DNA from: Actinomortierella ambigua
Taxonomy: Eukaryota > Mortierellomycota > Mortierellomycetes > Mortierellales > Mortierellaceae
Direction of reading: 5' to 3'
NCBI GenBank assembly: GCA_016098155.1
Contig: JAAAJB010000483.1
Coordinates: 1-18,449 of the forward strand
Length of the DNA stretch: 18,449 nt
Numbering within the stretch: position 1 is the stretch's first letter; each line of letters starts with the position of its first letter. A program made the translations under genes and the position numbers. The notes beneath the pieces are model-generated. The model did not search any database and had not been told where the DNA came from. It saw only the letters and a list, made by a program, of their open reading frames with translations. Of this stretch, positions 9,728 through 18,449 are shown piece by piece.

Positions 9728-11629
9728 ATGCCTCACTTCCTCATTCAATTTGCTCAACAGCACGAGGAGGTAAAAATGAGTTTTTTCATTCATGCGAAAA
9801 GTAGCATGTGAGTTTTTTTTTTATGTAAAAGCGTCCAGAGGTGTGTACCGTACCTGACTGACCTACAGCGCTTTTTTTTATCCGCTACAATAGTTCCGTC
9901 TCCCTGAGCTGGAGGCTCTGGCAACCATCGAGGATGTCGAGATTATCTACAACCCAGAAGACTACAGCCTCGAGTCACCATTCTTGATTGTTGAGATTGA
10001 GTCTGAGGAAAAGGCGGCTCGACTTTTAAAGCGCGCTATCCTCATCAAGACTATCATTGAGTTGTGGGGCAAGGGAAGCTCTTGGGATGATCTGGCGGAC
10101 AAGGTGAAACAGCATCCTGAGCGTTGGCCGCAATACATGGACGTCTCATTCAAGTTTTCGGTTGTCTGCTTTGGAGGCACCATTGAAATGAAGGACAAGC
10201 CTGCTATTATCAACCGATTTGCCTTCACTGGCTTCCGTGGCAAGATCATGCTGAAGAACCCCGATGTCGAGTTTTTGCTGATTGCTGACTGCGGCCTCGA
10301 TCCCGACAATCTGATTCCTCATACCTTCTACATGGGCAAGCTGGTAACTGATTTTGGTGCACTGGACCGCCTTATTGCCTCTCCGGTGTTCACTGTGTCT
10401 TCTCCCCGCGCACTCACCTATATTTGTCTATTGCAATATCGGCTAGATTGGACATGGCAAGCGTGATCTTATTGATATGTTCAATGTCAAGAAGCGGAAA
10501 TACATCGGCAATACCACCATGGATGCTGAGCTGTCTCTGATCATGGCCAACCAAGCCCTTTGTGTTCCTGGAAAGCTTGTTTACGATCCATTTGTTGGTA
10601 CCGGCAGCTTTTTGATGACCTGTGCCCATTTTGGTGCCATGACGGTGGGCAGTGATATCGACGGCCGTCAGATTCGTGGCAAGGGCAAGACTAGTATTCG
10701 TTCGAATGCTCAGCAGTACAACGTTGAGGGCCGTGTCATGGATGCCCTTGTCTTTGATGTCTGCCACAGCCCTTGGAGAAACATTAAGAGCGGAATTTTC
10801 GATGCCATTGTCACCGATCGTAAGTTGTGTTTTTCTTTGCCTAAGCTTCATTCAGCTAGGGAGTGCAAGCACAATAGCTAACACTCTTTCTGATTTATTC
10901 ACTAGCCCCTTATGGCGTTCGCGCAGGAGCAAAGACACTTGGACGCAAGGACCCTTTAAAACAAGCTACTGAACCAAAGATGCTCGAGGATGGCGAATAC
11001 TCTCATACGTACGTGGACGCACTCTTTCAACGGTTGTGCCCTAGAATGAATCAGTCAGCAATTTTTAACAGCAGAGTCCCTAACCAGTCGCCTTTTATTT
11101 TCAATTGTTGTCATATCATAGGAAAACCGACTATATTCCACCAACCAAGCCTTACGAGATGTCTGAGGTTGTCGCTGACTTGCTTATGTTTGCTGTCAAG
11201 AACTTGGTCGTAGGTGGTCGATTGGTATACTGGCTTCCCACAGTTACAGAAGAATACTCGATCGACGATTTGCCAACACACCCCAGTATGGAACTGATTG
11301 CCAACTGCGAACAATCCTTTGGTCAGTGGAGTCGACGCCTCATCACCATGGAAAAGGTGGCAGAGTGGGACGGAAAGGAGACGCTGGGCCCTCCTACGGG
11401 TGAGATGAGCCGCTCCAAGACTAGTAGCACCAACTCCATCGGCCACTTTGGTTTCCGCGACAAATATTTTGCATTTGGCAACCTGGAGAGTTCGCGACGA
11501 AAGAAGATTTTGAAGGAGCTTTATGACAAAGGTGGTCGCGAAGCCGTTCGAGCGTACATGAAGAGCGAAGGCGAGAAGAAGAGGCAAGAAGCTGCGGCGA
11601 CATCGACTGCGAATGTTGACGCTAAATAA
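9728..11629 (+). CDS. TRM11: tRNA (guanine(10)-N2)-methyltransferase catalytic subunit
   Basis: Forms m2G at position 10 of tRNAs in complex with the small activator Trm112. Exons 9728-9769, 9894-10343, 10447-10819, 10906-11008 and 11122-11629 join in frame to 491 residues. The first exon gives MPHFLIQFAQQHEE and continues FRLPELEAL, like yeast Trm11. An N-terminal THUMP-type domain occupies roughly 1-165. The methyltransferase begins with GNTTMDAELSLIMANQAL; motif I is YDPFVGTGSF (about 210-219), followed by GSDIDGRQIRGKG. The catalytic motif IV is DPPYG (288-292), whose codons are split by the third intron. IPPTKPYE, GGRLVYWLP and QWSRRLITM match the C-terminal core. A charged tail rich in Lys and Glu ends the protein. 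The stop is 67 bp from the convergent MCM8 stop. Confidence 0.93.
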
Positions 11630-11696
11630 AGTACACTTGCATTATTGCTAAAACTACAAAGAGAGGATGTGTGCCACCGTACGACATCATGACACC

Positions 11697-14600
11697 TCAC
11701 ATGAATGTCGTGAGTTGGTATGCGCGAGGGCCTTTCTTAAGCAGGAAGTTGTGGTTATTCAAAGTTTCCACAAACGAAGAGAAATCATCCCGAATACCCG
11801 GAAGACCCCCTGGGCCAGATCGCATAGCCTGGAAGATCTCATAAAGTTGTTGATACGAGAATATGCTGCTTGCGTTCGCCATTGCAACCCGTTGTAGCTC
11901 GGCAACAAATCTATAAGAAGAGGATGTATTATTGGTTAGTCAGGTGCGGATCAATTGCCCTTATTCATTTTCTGGCTTTTATACGCATCGGCGATGGTAT
12001 TCCTTCGTACCGCTTTATACTGGCGCTCTTTCCGCGGGAACCAGAGACTGGACTGGTTGACTGGGCAGGATCAATGCCACCTCGAATGTCATCTAATCCA
12101 TGAGCATCATACAGGCTATACGTCCTATATAAAAAAAAAAGAAGAGTTGGTTTAGTATGTTAATCTTCCAGAAAAACCATTTGCACATCAAACTCAGCGT
12201 ACACCGCGAGCACTTACATGACTTCAATTACGTCCAAGGCGTCTCGACGAGTCACATGCTCTCTGCATTCCATGCGAGCCTTTGCTTCTGCAAGCCGGAT
12301 CAGAGACTCGAGCTGCCGCGTGGTAACAGGCGTGCCATCGGGTGATCGATGCCTTGTTCGTAATGCCATGTAAAAGTCCTGCAGAACAGCCGCCGCTTCA
12401 GAAGAAAGTCGTGGATGAACGTATTTGCGAGTGTAAGCAATATACTTTCGCAAGAGCGGCAATGGAATCAGTTCGAGATTGTCTTGGTTCGTCATGCGCA
12501 GCCTCTCCGAAAGTGGTCGTCCTGGCTCGTCCTTCACTTGTTCATCGTCATCGTTACAATCTTCGACACTCGATCCTCGCCAGTCATTCGAGCGCTGACT
12601 GAAGACAGACTCTGCTCGCTCAGATCCCCGCGCACCACCACGTTGGCCTGCATGGAGAGCCATGACGTGTTTAGATAGAAACTGATCCATTTCGCAATCC
12701 GGCTTATCCATGAGGATGAAAATCAGATCGAATCTCGAGAGAAGCGCACCGTTCATCTTGAGGTTCTCCGAAACAGTTTTTCCCATGTCGTAATGGCCTC
12801 CGATAGGGTTAGCTGCTGCAATGACGCTCGTTCTTGCGCGCAGTGAGCACAAAATTCCGGCCTTGGCAATGCTGATGGTCTGTTGCTCCATGGCTTCTAA
12901 CAAGGCATTGTGATCTGTGGACATTTTGTCAAACTCGTCGATACAGCAACATCCTTGGTCTCCAAGGGCAAGCGCCCCTGCTTCCAAAGCAAAATCTGCT
13001 CCGGAGCCGCGCACCAGCGTTACTGTCAAACCACTGGTCGAGATACCACTACTTCCGCAGACATACACTCCCCGTGGAGCGACTTTGACAGCGGCGGACA
13101 ACATTTGCGACTTGCCCAAGCCAGGATCGCCGACAATGAGAACATGGGGATCCGATCGAATTGTCGTCCTGCTCGAGGTTGCGTTTTCTTGACGCCTGCG
13201 GCCGCCAAACAGAGCAAAGAGAATACCTGCCTTGACAAGCTCGTGGCCATAAATTGTGGGACAGAACGAGTTGACAATCAGTTTGAAGAGCTGGGGCTCC
13301 GTGTGGATGTCTTCGATGGCGTAGAGGTCCTTTCTTGTGAGTTGTATTGATTCCTTGCCGCCTCCTTGCCTGTCGTGATTATCGTCATCAGAGTCGTCAC
13401 CTTCATCGCTGTCGACGTAGTCACGTTCATCTTGAGATATCGCTGCTTTGTTGATATAGCTCACGTCAATGTATAGCAAAAACATGGTGTTTCCTGTCTT
13501 AGTCCTTGACTTGGCTGCAAAACAATATGAAGACGAGACGACAAGTTAGATGGATTGTTCAATCACACGTGTAAACTTCTAAAGACATAACAGAACGTCA
13601 ACGTACAGTCGTCGGATTGAATAGCCTTGACAATCCCTGTGACTTCAATCACATCTCCAGGGACAACTTTATCCACAAGCTCCTTAGTCACTTCGCACTC
13701 AATTGTCCTTGGAACACGACCAGCATCCAACTTGTCGTCCGGTAGCTTTTGTTGGATCCTATTATCAGGTCACAAGACGCCGTGATAAGTAATGTGCCAT
13801 ACGATTAATGGAGGTTGAGGCGTCATCTCTTACTTGTACGCTCTGCCTCAGCTTACCGGATTGATTGCCAGTCGACAGTCTCCGTCTCATATCCTACGCC
13901 TCTCTGCGGGGTAAATTGGCGAGAGCGACAGCCGGTAGTAGGACAACTGGTAGGGTGGCAGAATTTGCCATCAGGAAGGTCCAATGTTTGCACACCATTA
14001 CATGAATTGCATGTAAACGAGAGTCTCACCGCAAAAGGCTTCACTCCAGATGCACGAACCACCGTCCCGCGAACGCACACGAGTTTCCCTAAAAAAAAAA
14101 AAAAAAAAAAAAAAAGGTAAACATTAGCATGAGTCTCCTCAACCTCCTGGAAAGCGGGAAGGTCCATCATATATGCTCCACCTATTCACCACATACCAAT
14201 AAGATTGGCTTTCAAATCTTTTCCGTGCGTTATCCTGTCAAATCCAGAAAACCGAATGGTCAATTTTTTCGAGTTTGCCTTGGCGTCTTCTGCACGTTGT
14301 CCTTCCACGACCTATCAATAAATGAATTCAAACGAAACATTGACAACCATTGAACAACAGTTACAACAAACGAGCTCAACGAAATGGGCGGGATTTTTCA
14401 AGGTACCAACATTACCTGCAGTGCTGCAAGAGCAACGCATCCCATGATAGCCTCCGGTTGGTCTACCAAAAGGTTCTGAAGACCTTCGATTGCACAATGG
14501 CTTAACAAGCTCCTGACATTCACTACGAGTGCGCCCCTTGACTTGATAATTCTGACTGATTTCTACAAAGAACAAAGGTGAGCCTTGGATTAGCGGTCGT

Positions 14601-15107
14601 GTGAAGACATATCTGATAGGGAAAAAAATCATACACACACAAGAAACCCCAACTAACCATTGTCTGAGGGAACACCGAGTCGAAGTAGTCCGAAAACGCC
14701 ATTATCCAGTTTCTGTATACATGTCCCTCGTGATAATCTAGTGGCAAACAAGGGTGAATTAGAATAATACGATAAAACGATTGCGATTTTGCTGCGACAC
14801 GCCGACAAGAATTACCTTCGTGGGGAAAGTATGTGTACCAGTCAGACCAAGGACTTTGTGGTTTTGTCCGTGAGCCCTGTCTCTGTGGTTGCGCCTGTTG
14901 CTCCTGAAGAGGCTGATGTAAAACTCCACCATCCTCAATGACCTCAGCTTGCTGAATGACGGTCGATGTCTTTGGTCGGTTCCACGAATTGCCATTGCGG
15001 GATGCATCACCTTGTGCGCCAGCATGGCGCGGATAAAATTTATTCTTTGATCGAGATGCAGCACCGCTCGAGGCTCCCCTGCCTGACCATGATCGCTGGG
15101 GCGGCAT
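11697..15107 (-). CDS. MCM8: MCM8 DNA helicase
   Basis: AAA+ helicase that acts with MCM9 in homologous recombination and crosslink repair, distinct from the replicative MCM2-7 ring. Minus-strand exons 15107-14816, 14737-14658, 14562-14416, 14311-14197, 14088-13857, 13758-13607, 13514-12218, 12124-12011 and 11910-11697 join in frame to 880 residues (human about 840). The N-terminus is basic and Gly/Ser-rich. The zinc ribbon has Cys at about 238, 241, 260 and 265. Exon 7 holds the whole motor: Walker A GDPGLGKS (about 468-475), Walker B CIDEFDKM, sensor AANPIGGHYD and arginine finger LLSRFD (about 598-602). VDWQSI, PRTIECE, MFLLYID, KDLYAIEDIH and the winged-helix end NFLLKKGPRAYQL are MCM8-specific matches. 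Two acidic inserts (about 368-392 and 640-675) are local. The start is the ATG at 15107; an in-frame ATG at 15194 gives an unlikely hydrophobic extension. Confidence 0.93.
14091..14115. repeat. A25/T25 homopolymer at an MCM8 3' splice site
   Basis: Twenty-five consecutive A on the + strand read as T25 on the MCM8 strand, directly followed by the AG that ends intron 5. It therefore acts as the polypyrimidine tract of that intron and is the longest homopolymer in the window. Confidence 0.9.
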
Positions 15108-16074
15108 CAAGCAGTAACGTGTGTAGCGTGAAGTGACCAGCAAAGTGAAGAGCAATGGGTCAAGCTGTAGAAGAAATTCATATTGGGCGCCCAACAGCCA
15201 CTTTTAAGTTGGTGGCGCGCAGCATCAACTTTACCTAGCTTTGTGTCTCATTGTAGAGCCGCTTCCTATACAAAAAGTGATTCTAGTTCATGCGGATCCT
15301 GGCTGGGCCCTTTCAGGAGGCGTCGTGGTTCTAATGGCAGTGTTCCAAGAAACAGTAGTTCGCAAAGAGCAGAACCCCACGCTTACTCGTCAGAACCCCT
15401 TTACCATAAGCTGAGCCCGTGAGCCATTTCTCTCGGATTTTTGATTTTTTCAGACTAACACGCTCCTACACTCTACGGAGCGAAATGTAAGAGTGGAAGA
15501 GAATATGTCCACTAAGAGTGATCTTTACAGCACACTTACTGGAGCACTCCTATCAGAAAACGAACGCCCGTGATCTTGGTCTACTGTGTCAATATCAATT
15601 CGTTTGGCAAAGATTCTCGAGTCGCATCTTACTTCCAGAGTGTCCATTGGCATCAAACCATTGATGTTGAGGAGCGTACGCGTACAACGAAGAAAACGAC
15701 CACCACGCAAAGATTCGGAGGCTCCAGAAGCGAACACCCCCATCCTCCATCTGAAGAGGGCGAATCGTACCATCCGTCAGATAAAGCGCTTGACCACGCC
15801 TAGGAACTTGAAATATTCCGTCTGGGATTGAAGGAGCGGTGCTCTTGCTTCGCGGAGACATTAGACCCCAGGCGCAATTATCTCGGTCAGGATTCATACC
15901 ATGGAGCCATAGCCTCCATTCTTCTATGTCGAGTATAAAACCCCTCTGCTGCCCCCATCTCTTGGTAAAGCCCATCGGCATCTGGATCCTCATCTTGGTG
16001 CATAACCTCGTTCATTATATCACACGCTTCCAATTTTCATCTCTATCGATTTCTCGCACCATACAACACTGGCC
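15108..16074. other. Intergenic region between MCM8 and the His-rich secreted protein gene
   Basis: Divergent spacer holding the MCM8 promoter on the left and the secreted-protein promoter on the right. No confident gene is present. On the minus strand a frame starting at an ATG at 16003 can be joined across a GT..AG gap of 52 nt (15899-15848) to an open frame ending at 15595, about 118 residues. A second open frame (15773-15525), ending near a good GTAAGT, overlaps it. Neither resembles a family I know, and the first overlaps the TATA box of the plus-strand gene. It may be a decayed gene or chance. Confidence 0.4.
15934..15940 (+). promoter_or_regulatory. TATA box of the His-rich secreted protein gene
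   Basis: TATAAAA stands 135 bases before the ATG at 16075, followed by a pyrimidine-rich leader ending CACTGGCC before the start. It is the clearest TATA element in the window; the housekeeping genes lack one. Such boxes fit strongly regulated or highly expressed genes. Confidence 0.6.
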
Positions 16075-17269
16075 ATGAAGCTACCACTCGTTTTCCTCGT
16101 CTCCACTGCAGCTGCATTGGCTGTTACCCCTCCAGTGCTTGGACATTCCGACGAGCCCCGTGTCCATAGAAGTCTGTACAGCGCTCATTCTGATGCTAGC
16201 CTCCTTGACAAGCGCAACTTTGACAGCAAGATTAAGATTGCAACCAATATCAAGCGTAGCAATTTTCCGGATACCGGCGGTCTTGCGGGCGAACTGGCAG
16301 GGGACAGTGGGAACAAGTATGATTCAACACCCATCGCAGACATCCCTCTTGTGGGGGCTCTGCTTGACCATTCTGGAACAGATCCTGATTCAACCAAGGC
16401 CCTCGATGTTGATGGTCCATACGATCGTCACAACGACTGCGGATGTGGAAGCCACACGCATCACTCTAAAAACTACCACTCTCAAGGCCATCACTCTGGA
16501 GGTCGTCACTCTCGAGGCCACCGTCGTGGTCAGCATTCAGGACACTTCCAGTGGCGTGGCGCCGATCTGACGCACCACCACAGACACCACCATGGTCACA
16601 GAGACGTAGATGGTGCTGTCGTCGACGTTGATCTAAAGGTCCTCATTGATGCAAAGATCCAGGTGCTCATTAAGGCGTACATCGACCTGCTTATGAAATC
16701 TCTTGTCGATGTTAAAGCTGAGATCTGCGCGAGACTCTTGCTGAAACTGGGCCTTAACATCGAGGCACGCGTCGACCTTGCTCTCAAGATCAAGTGTAAG
16801 ATATGCATGAAAGGAAAGTAAGGAGAGCACTGATAATTATTGAGCTCAAGAGCTGTACTGACTCGCTTCAGAGTTGATCTGTTGCTTCGAAATAGCTCTC
16901 GTTGATATTAGAGTCAATGCCGACGTCGAAGCTTTCCTGAAGACAGCCATAGATAGCAAGATTGGCGATATCATCCATGGCCACTGTCACTCATCCTGCT
17001 TGTCCAATGTTGACAACACTATTCTTTCCGACATTGTTGCAGCACTCAAGGTTGAATTGGGAAAGATTCTTGCAGAGCTTGATGCCCACATTCTCGCCGA
17101 TCTCCGAGTCAATCTGCTTGGACTAGGCATCCACTTGAAAACAGGTGTCGATCTTGCTCTTGGTCTGGACCTCAGTGCCATTCTTGATGGCATTTTAGGC
17201 TCGTGGCACAATGCTCAACCAGGCCTGTTAGCCGAACTCCAGCGCGTTGTTGAGACCTTGCTTGCATAA
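16075..17269 (+). CDS. Secreted histidine-rich protein with duplicated amphipathic helices
   Basis: I do not recognise the family. Exons 16075-16795 and 16896-17269 join in frame (Ser codon across the junction) to 364 residues; other GT/AG pairs here break the frame or bring a stop. Residues 1-23 form a signal peptide (MKLPLVFLVSTAAALAVTPP). Lys-Arg pairs at about 46-47 and 60-61 could be Kex2 sites. Residues 119-175 hold about 18 His in Gly/Ser/Arg spacing, plus DCGCG; this could bind metal ions. From about 183 to 364 the chain is a series of amphipathic helices with few aromatic residues, containing two related blocks: LKLGLNIEARVDLAL (224-237) and LLGLGIHLKTGVDLAL (314-329). A TATA box lies upstream. 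Possible roles are metal capture, cell-wall surface or lipid binding; none is proven. Confidence 0.72.
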
Positions 17270-17291
17270 GCGGCATCTCCTACTCTCCTAC

Positions 17292-17312
17292 TTTTTTTTT
17301 TTTTTTTTTTTT
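17292..17312 (+). repeat. T21 homopolymer
   Basis: Twenty-one consecutive T, 22 bases after the stop of the His-rich protein gene, so it would lie in that gene's 3' untranslated region. Confidence 0.9.
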
Positions 17313-17952
17313 GGAGGGCAGGTTTTCATTATTGACTGACAGGCGAGTCCCCCCCCCATCTCCGTTTTAGTTCTTCTAGCATTCTGCGACTACCCATCAT
17401 AGTCGTACCAACCTCATGCAATGCATCATTAAAATTTGTGGTATATAACCAGTTAGTCTCTTTTTTTCACGGATGAAATCCAGGAGAAGTGCTCCTAGAT
17501 TTCCTTTTAGACACTAGAGATGCAAGATGGGTGGCCCCTTGCCAATGCTCTGTGCAGTACCCAGTAGCAGAGTCGCCTAGGAAACTCAAGGGGTCACTCT
17601 TCTCTCTCTCTAGGCTCAGATTATGGTAGCTGCATTTGCAGTTTTGCACCGCCCTTCCCCCCTTGTCAATAGTTACCATGAACTACATGAGCTTGATTTT
17701 ACCCTCTCTCCAAGAATCAACTTTGTAGTTGCTTCCCCCCAAGCCTTGGTCTCCTCTCCTTGCTAGTGCTCCTTGCTGCTTAACTGCAGCTGCCTTTACT
17801 ATCCAGTCTGCGCTAACAGCTCTTTGCCCGTTGCTCGCCAGGAGAGCCACGATACAGGGGAGCTGGGGCCTAGATATGGCCTGGGGACTAGTGTTTCATT
17901 GACGTTCCCATCCTTATCTTTTTCTTTGCGGTGTTCGGCTCATGAAAATCGC

Positions 17953-17962
17953 ATTTAAAAGG
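17953..17962 (+). promoter_or_regulatory. TATA-like element of the second secreted-protein gene
   Basis: ATTTAAAAGG lies about 60 bases before the ATG at 18022, a suitable place for a TATA-type core promoter with a short leader. Confidence 0.45.
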
Positions 17963-18021
17963 TTCCTCAGCTCAACGCCGCATCAAAACGTCCGCACCAT
18001 ACTCACTTCCACCATATTACC

Positions 18022-18449
18022 ATGAAGATCAACACCATTCTCCTCCTCTCTGCTGTTGCTGCCATCGCCGTGGCCACGCCGACCTCGCCACCCCAGCGAG
18101 CACTCTACAGACGTGATCGTTTCCGTCGTGAGCTCCCTGACATTGCAAAGACCATTGATCCCCTTCTCCAAACTGCCGCCGGTGCCACTCGCGGCACCGG
18201 TGCTGGCCTTAGCAAGCGCACAGTCGGAGTCAACATCAACGGCAAGCCCCCACTAGAAGGAGCCAAAGAGATTGTCGGCAAAGCTCTTGAGCAGACAGCC
18301 GCCGCCACCGCTCCCACCGACGCTGCCGGTGGCCAGCTGGCTGCTCGCGACCTTCCTGGCGGCGAACTGGTTGGCAAGCTGGTTGAGACTGCTACTGGTC
18401 CTGTCAAGGGTCTGCTTGGTGGCCAACCGACTCAACCTGCTCCTGCAGA
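18022..18449 (+). CDS. Secreted protein, N-terminal part (cut by the window end)
   Basis: No family is recognised. 142 residues are visible and no stop is reached. Residues 1-19 form a clear signal peptide (MKINTILLLSAVAAIAVAT) with cleavage likely near ATP. Arg-Arg pairs at about 30-31 and 35-36 and a Lys-Arg at 65-66 could be Kex2 processing sites. The rest is rich in Gly, Ala, Thr and Pro, without cysteine in the visible part. Two loosely similar segments (VGKALEQTAAAT at 85-96 and VGKLVETATGPVK at 117-129) hint at a repeat. It has a TATA-like box and lies in the same direction as the His-rich secreted gene, whose mature N-terminus carries a similar R-x-L-Y motif. The coding DNA is visibly more GC-rich than the DNA upstream. 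Confidence 0.7.
   Translation, partial: MKINTILLLSAVAAIAVATPTSPPQRALYRRDRFRRELPDIAKTIDPLLQTAAGATRGTGAGLSKRTVGVNINGKPPLEGAKEIVGKALEQTAAATAPTDAAGGQLAARDLPGGELVGKLVETATGPVKGLLGGQPTQPAPA

Larger units (their letters stand above)
17270..18021. other. Intergenic region between the two secreted-protein genes
   Basis: No gene is supported. It contains a T21 run (17292-17312) and a C9 run (17349-17357) just after the upstream stop codon, then pyrimidine-rich DNA to about 17770. A short minus-strand open frame at 17467-17679 has no recognisable feature. The right 70 bases hold the TATA-like element and leader of the next gene. Confidence 0.5.

Noticed and set aside
15108..15194. Alternative MCM8 start at 15194
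   Set aside because: It would add a hydrophobic 29-residue extension; the ATG at 15107 gives the basic Gly/Ser-rich start seen in MCM8 proteins.
1..18449. tRNA, rRNA and CRISPR arrays
   Set aside because: No cloverleaf with a T-loop consensus, no rRNA core sequence and no regularly spaced direct repeats were noticed by eye on either strand.

Overview
This window looks like nuclear DNA of an early-diverging, zygomycete-type fungus. I would guess Mucoromycota, perhaps Mortierellomycotina, but the species is not fixed. Genes carry short spliceosomal introns (52 to about 260 nt, GT..AG) and are packed tightly on alternating strands. The set includes MCM8 and a cobalamin-trafficking MMADHC homologue, which persist in basal fungi and animals but are largely missing from Dikarya. 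Long A/T homopolymers (9-25 nt) are scattered through introns and intergenic DNA.

Layout. 1-2583 has no intact gene. Its left part (about 208-1090, minus strand) holds a decayed TnpB/Fanzor-like RuvC nuclease that I could read only by following conserved blocks across frameshifts. 2584-5363 (+) is a nine-exon MAP65/ASE1/PRC1-family microtubule bundler. 5525-6802 (-) is an F-box protein with a C-terminal EF-hand and a Miro-like tail. 6964-8252 (+) is TRM61, the catalytic subunit for tRNA m1A58. 8352-9326 (-) is an MMADHC-type protein. 9728-11629 (+) is TRM11, catalytic for tRNA m2G10. 11697-15107 (-) is a nine-exon MCM8 helicase. 15108-16074 is intergenic, with a TATA box and a doubtful minus-strand reading frame. 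16075-17269 (+) encodes a secreted histidine-rich protein with an internally duplicated amphipathic C-terminal half. 18022 to the right edge (+) starts a second secreted protein, cut by the window end.

The six central genes are housekeeping: cytokinesis or spindle midzone, ubiquitin targeting, tRNA methylation, B12 handling and recombination. They alternate strictly + - + - + -, with convergent 3' gaps of 67-161 bp and head-to-head promoters of 161-401 bp. The right end switches to TATA-driven genes for small secreted proteins, a more accessory type of content. Exon joins were chosen so that frame, GT/AG borders and family conservation agree. No RNA gene, CRISPR array or intact mobile element was seen.
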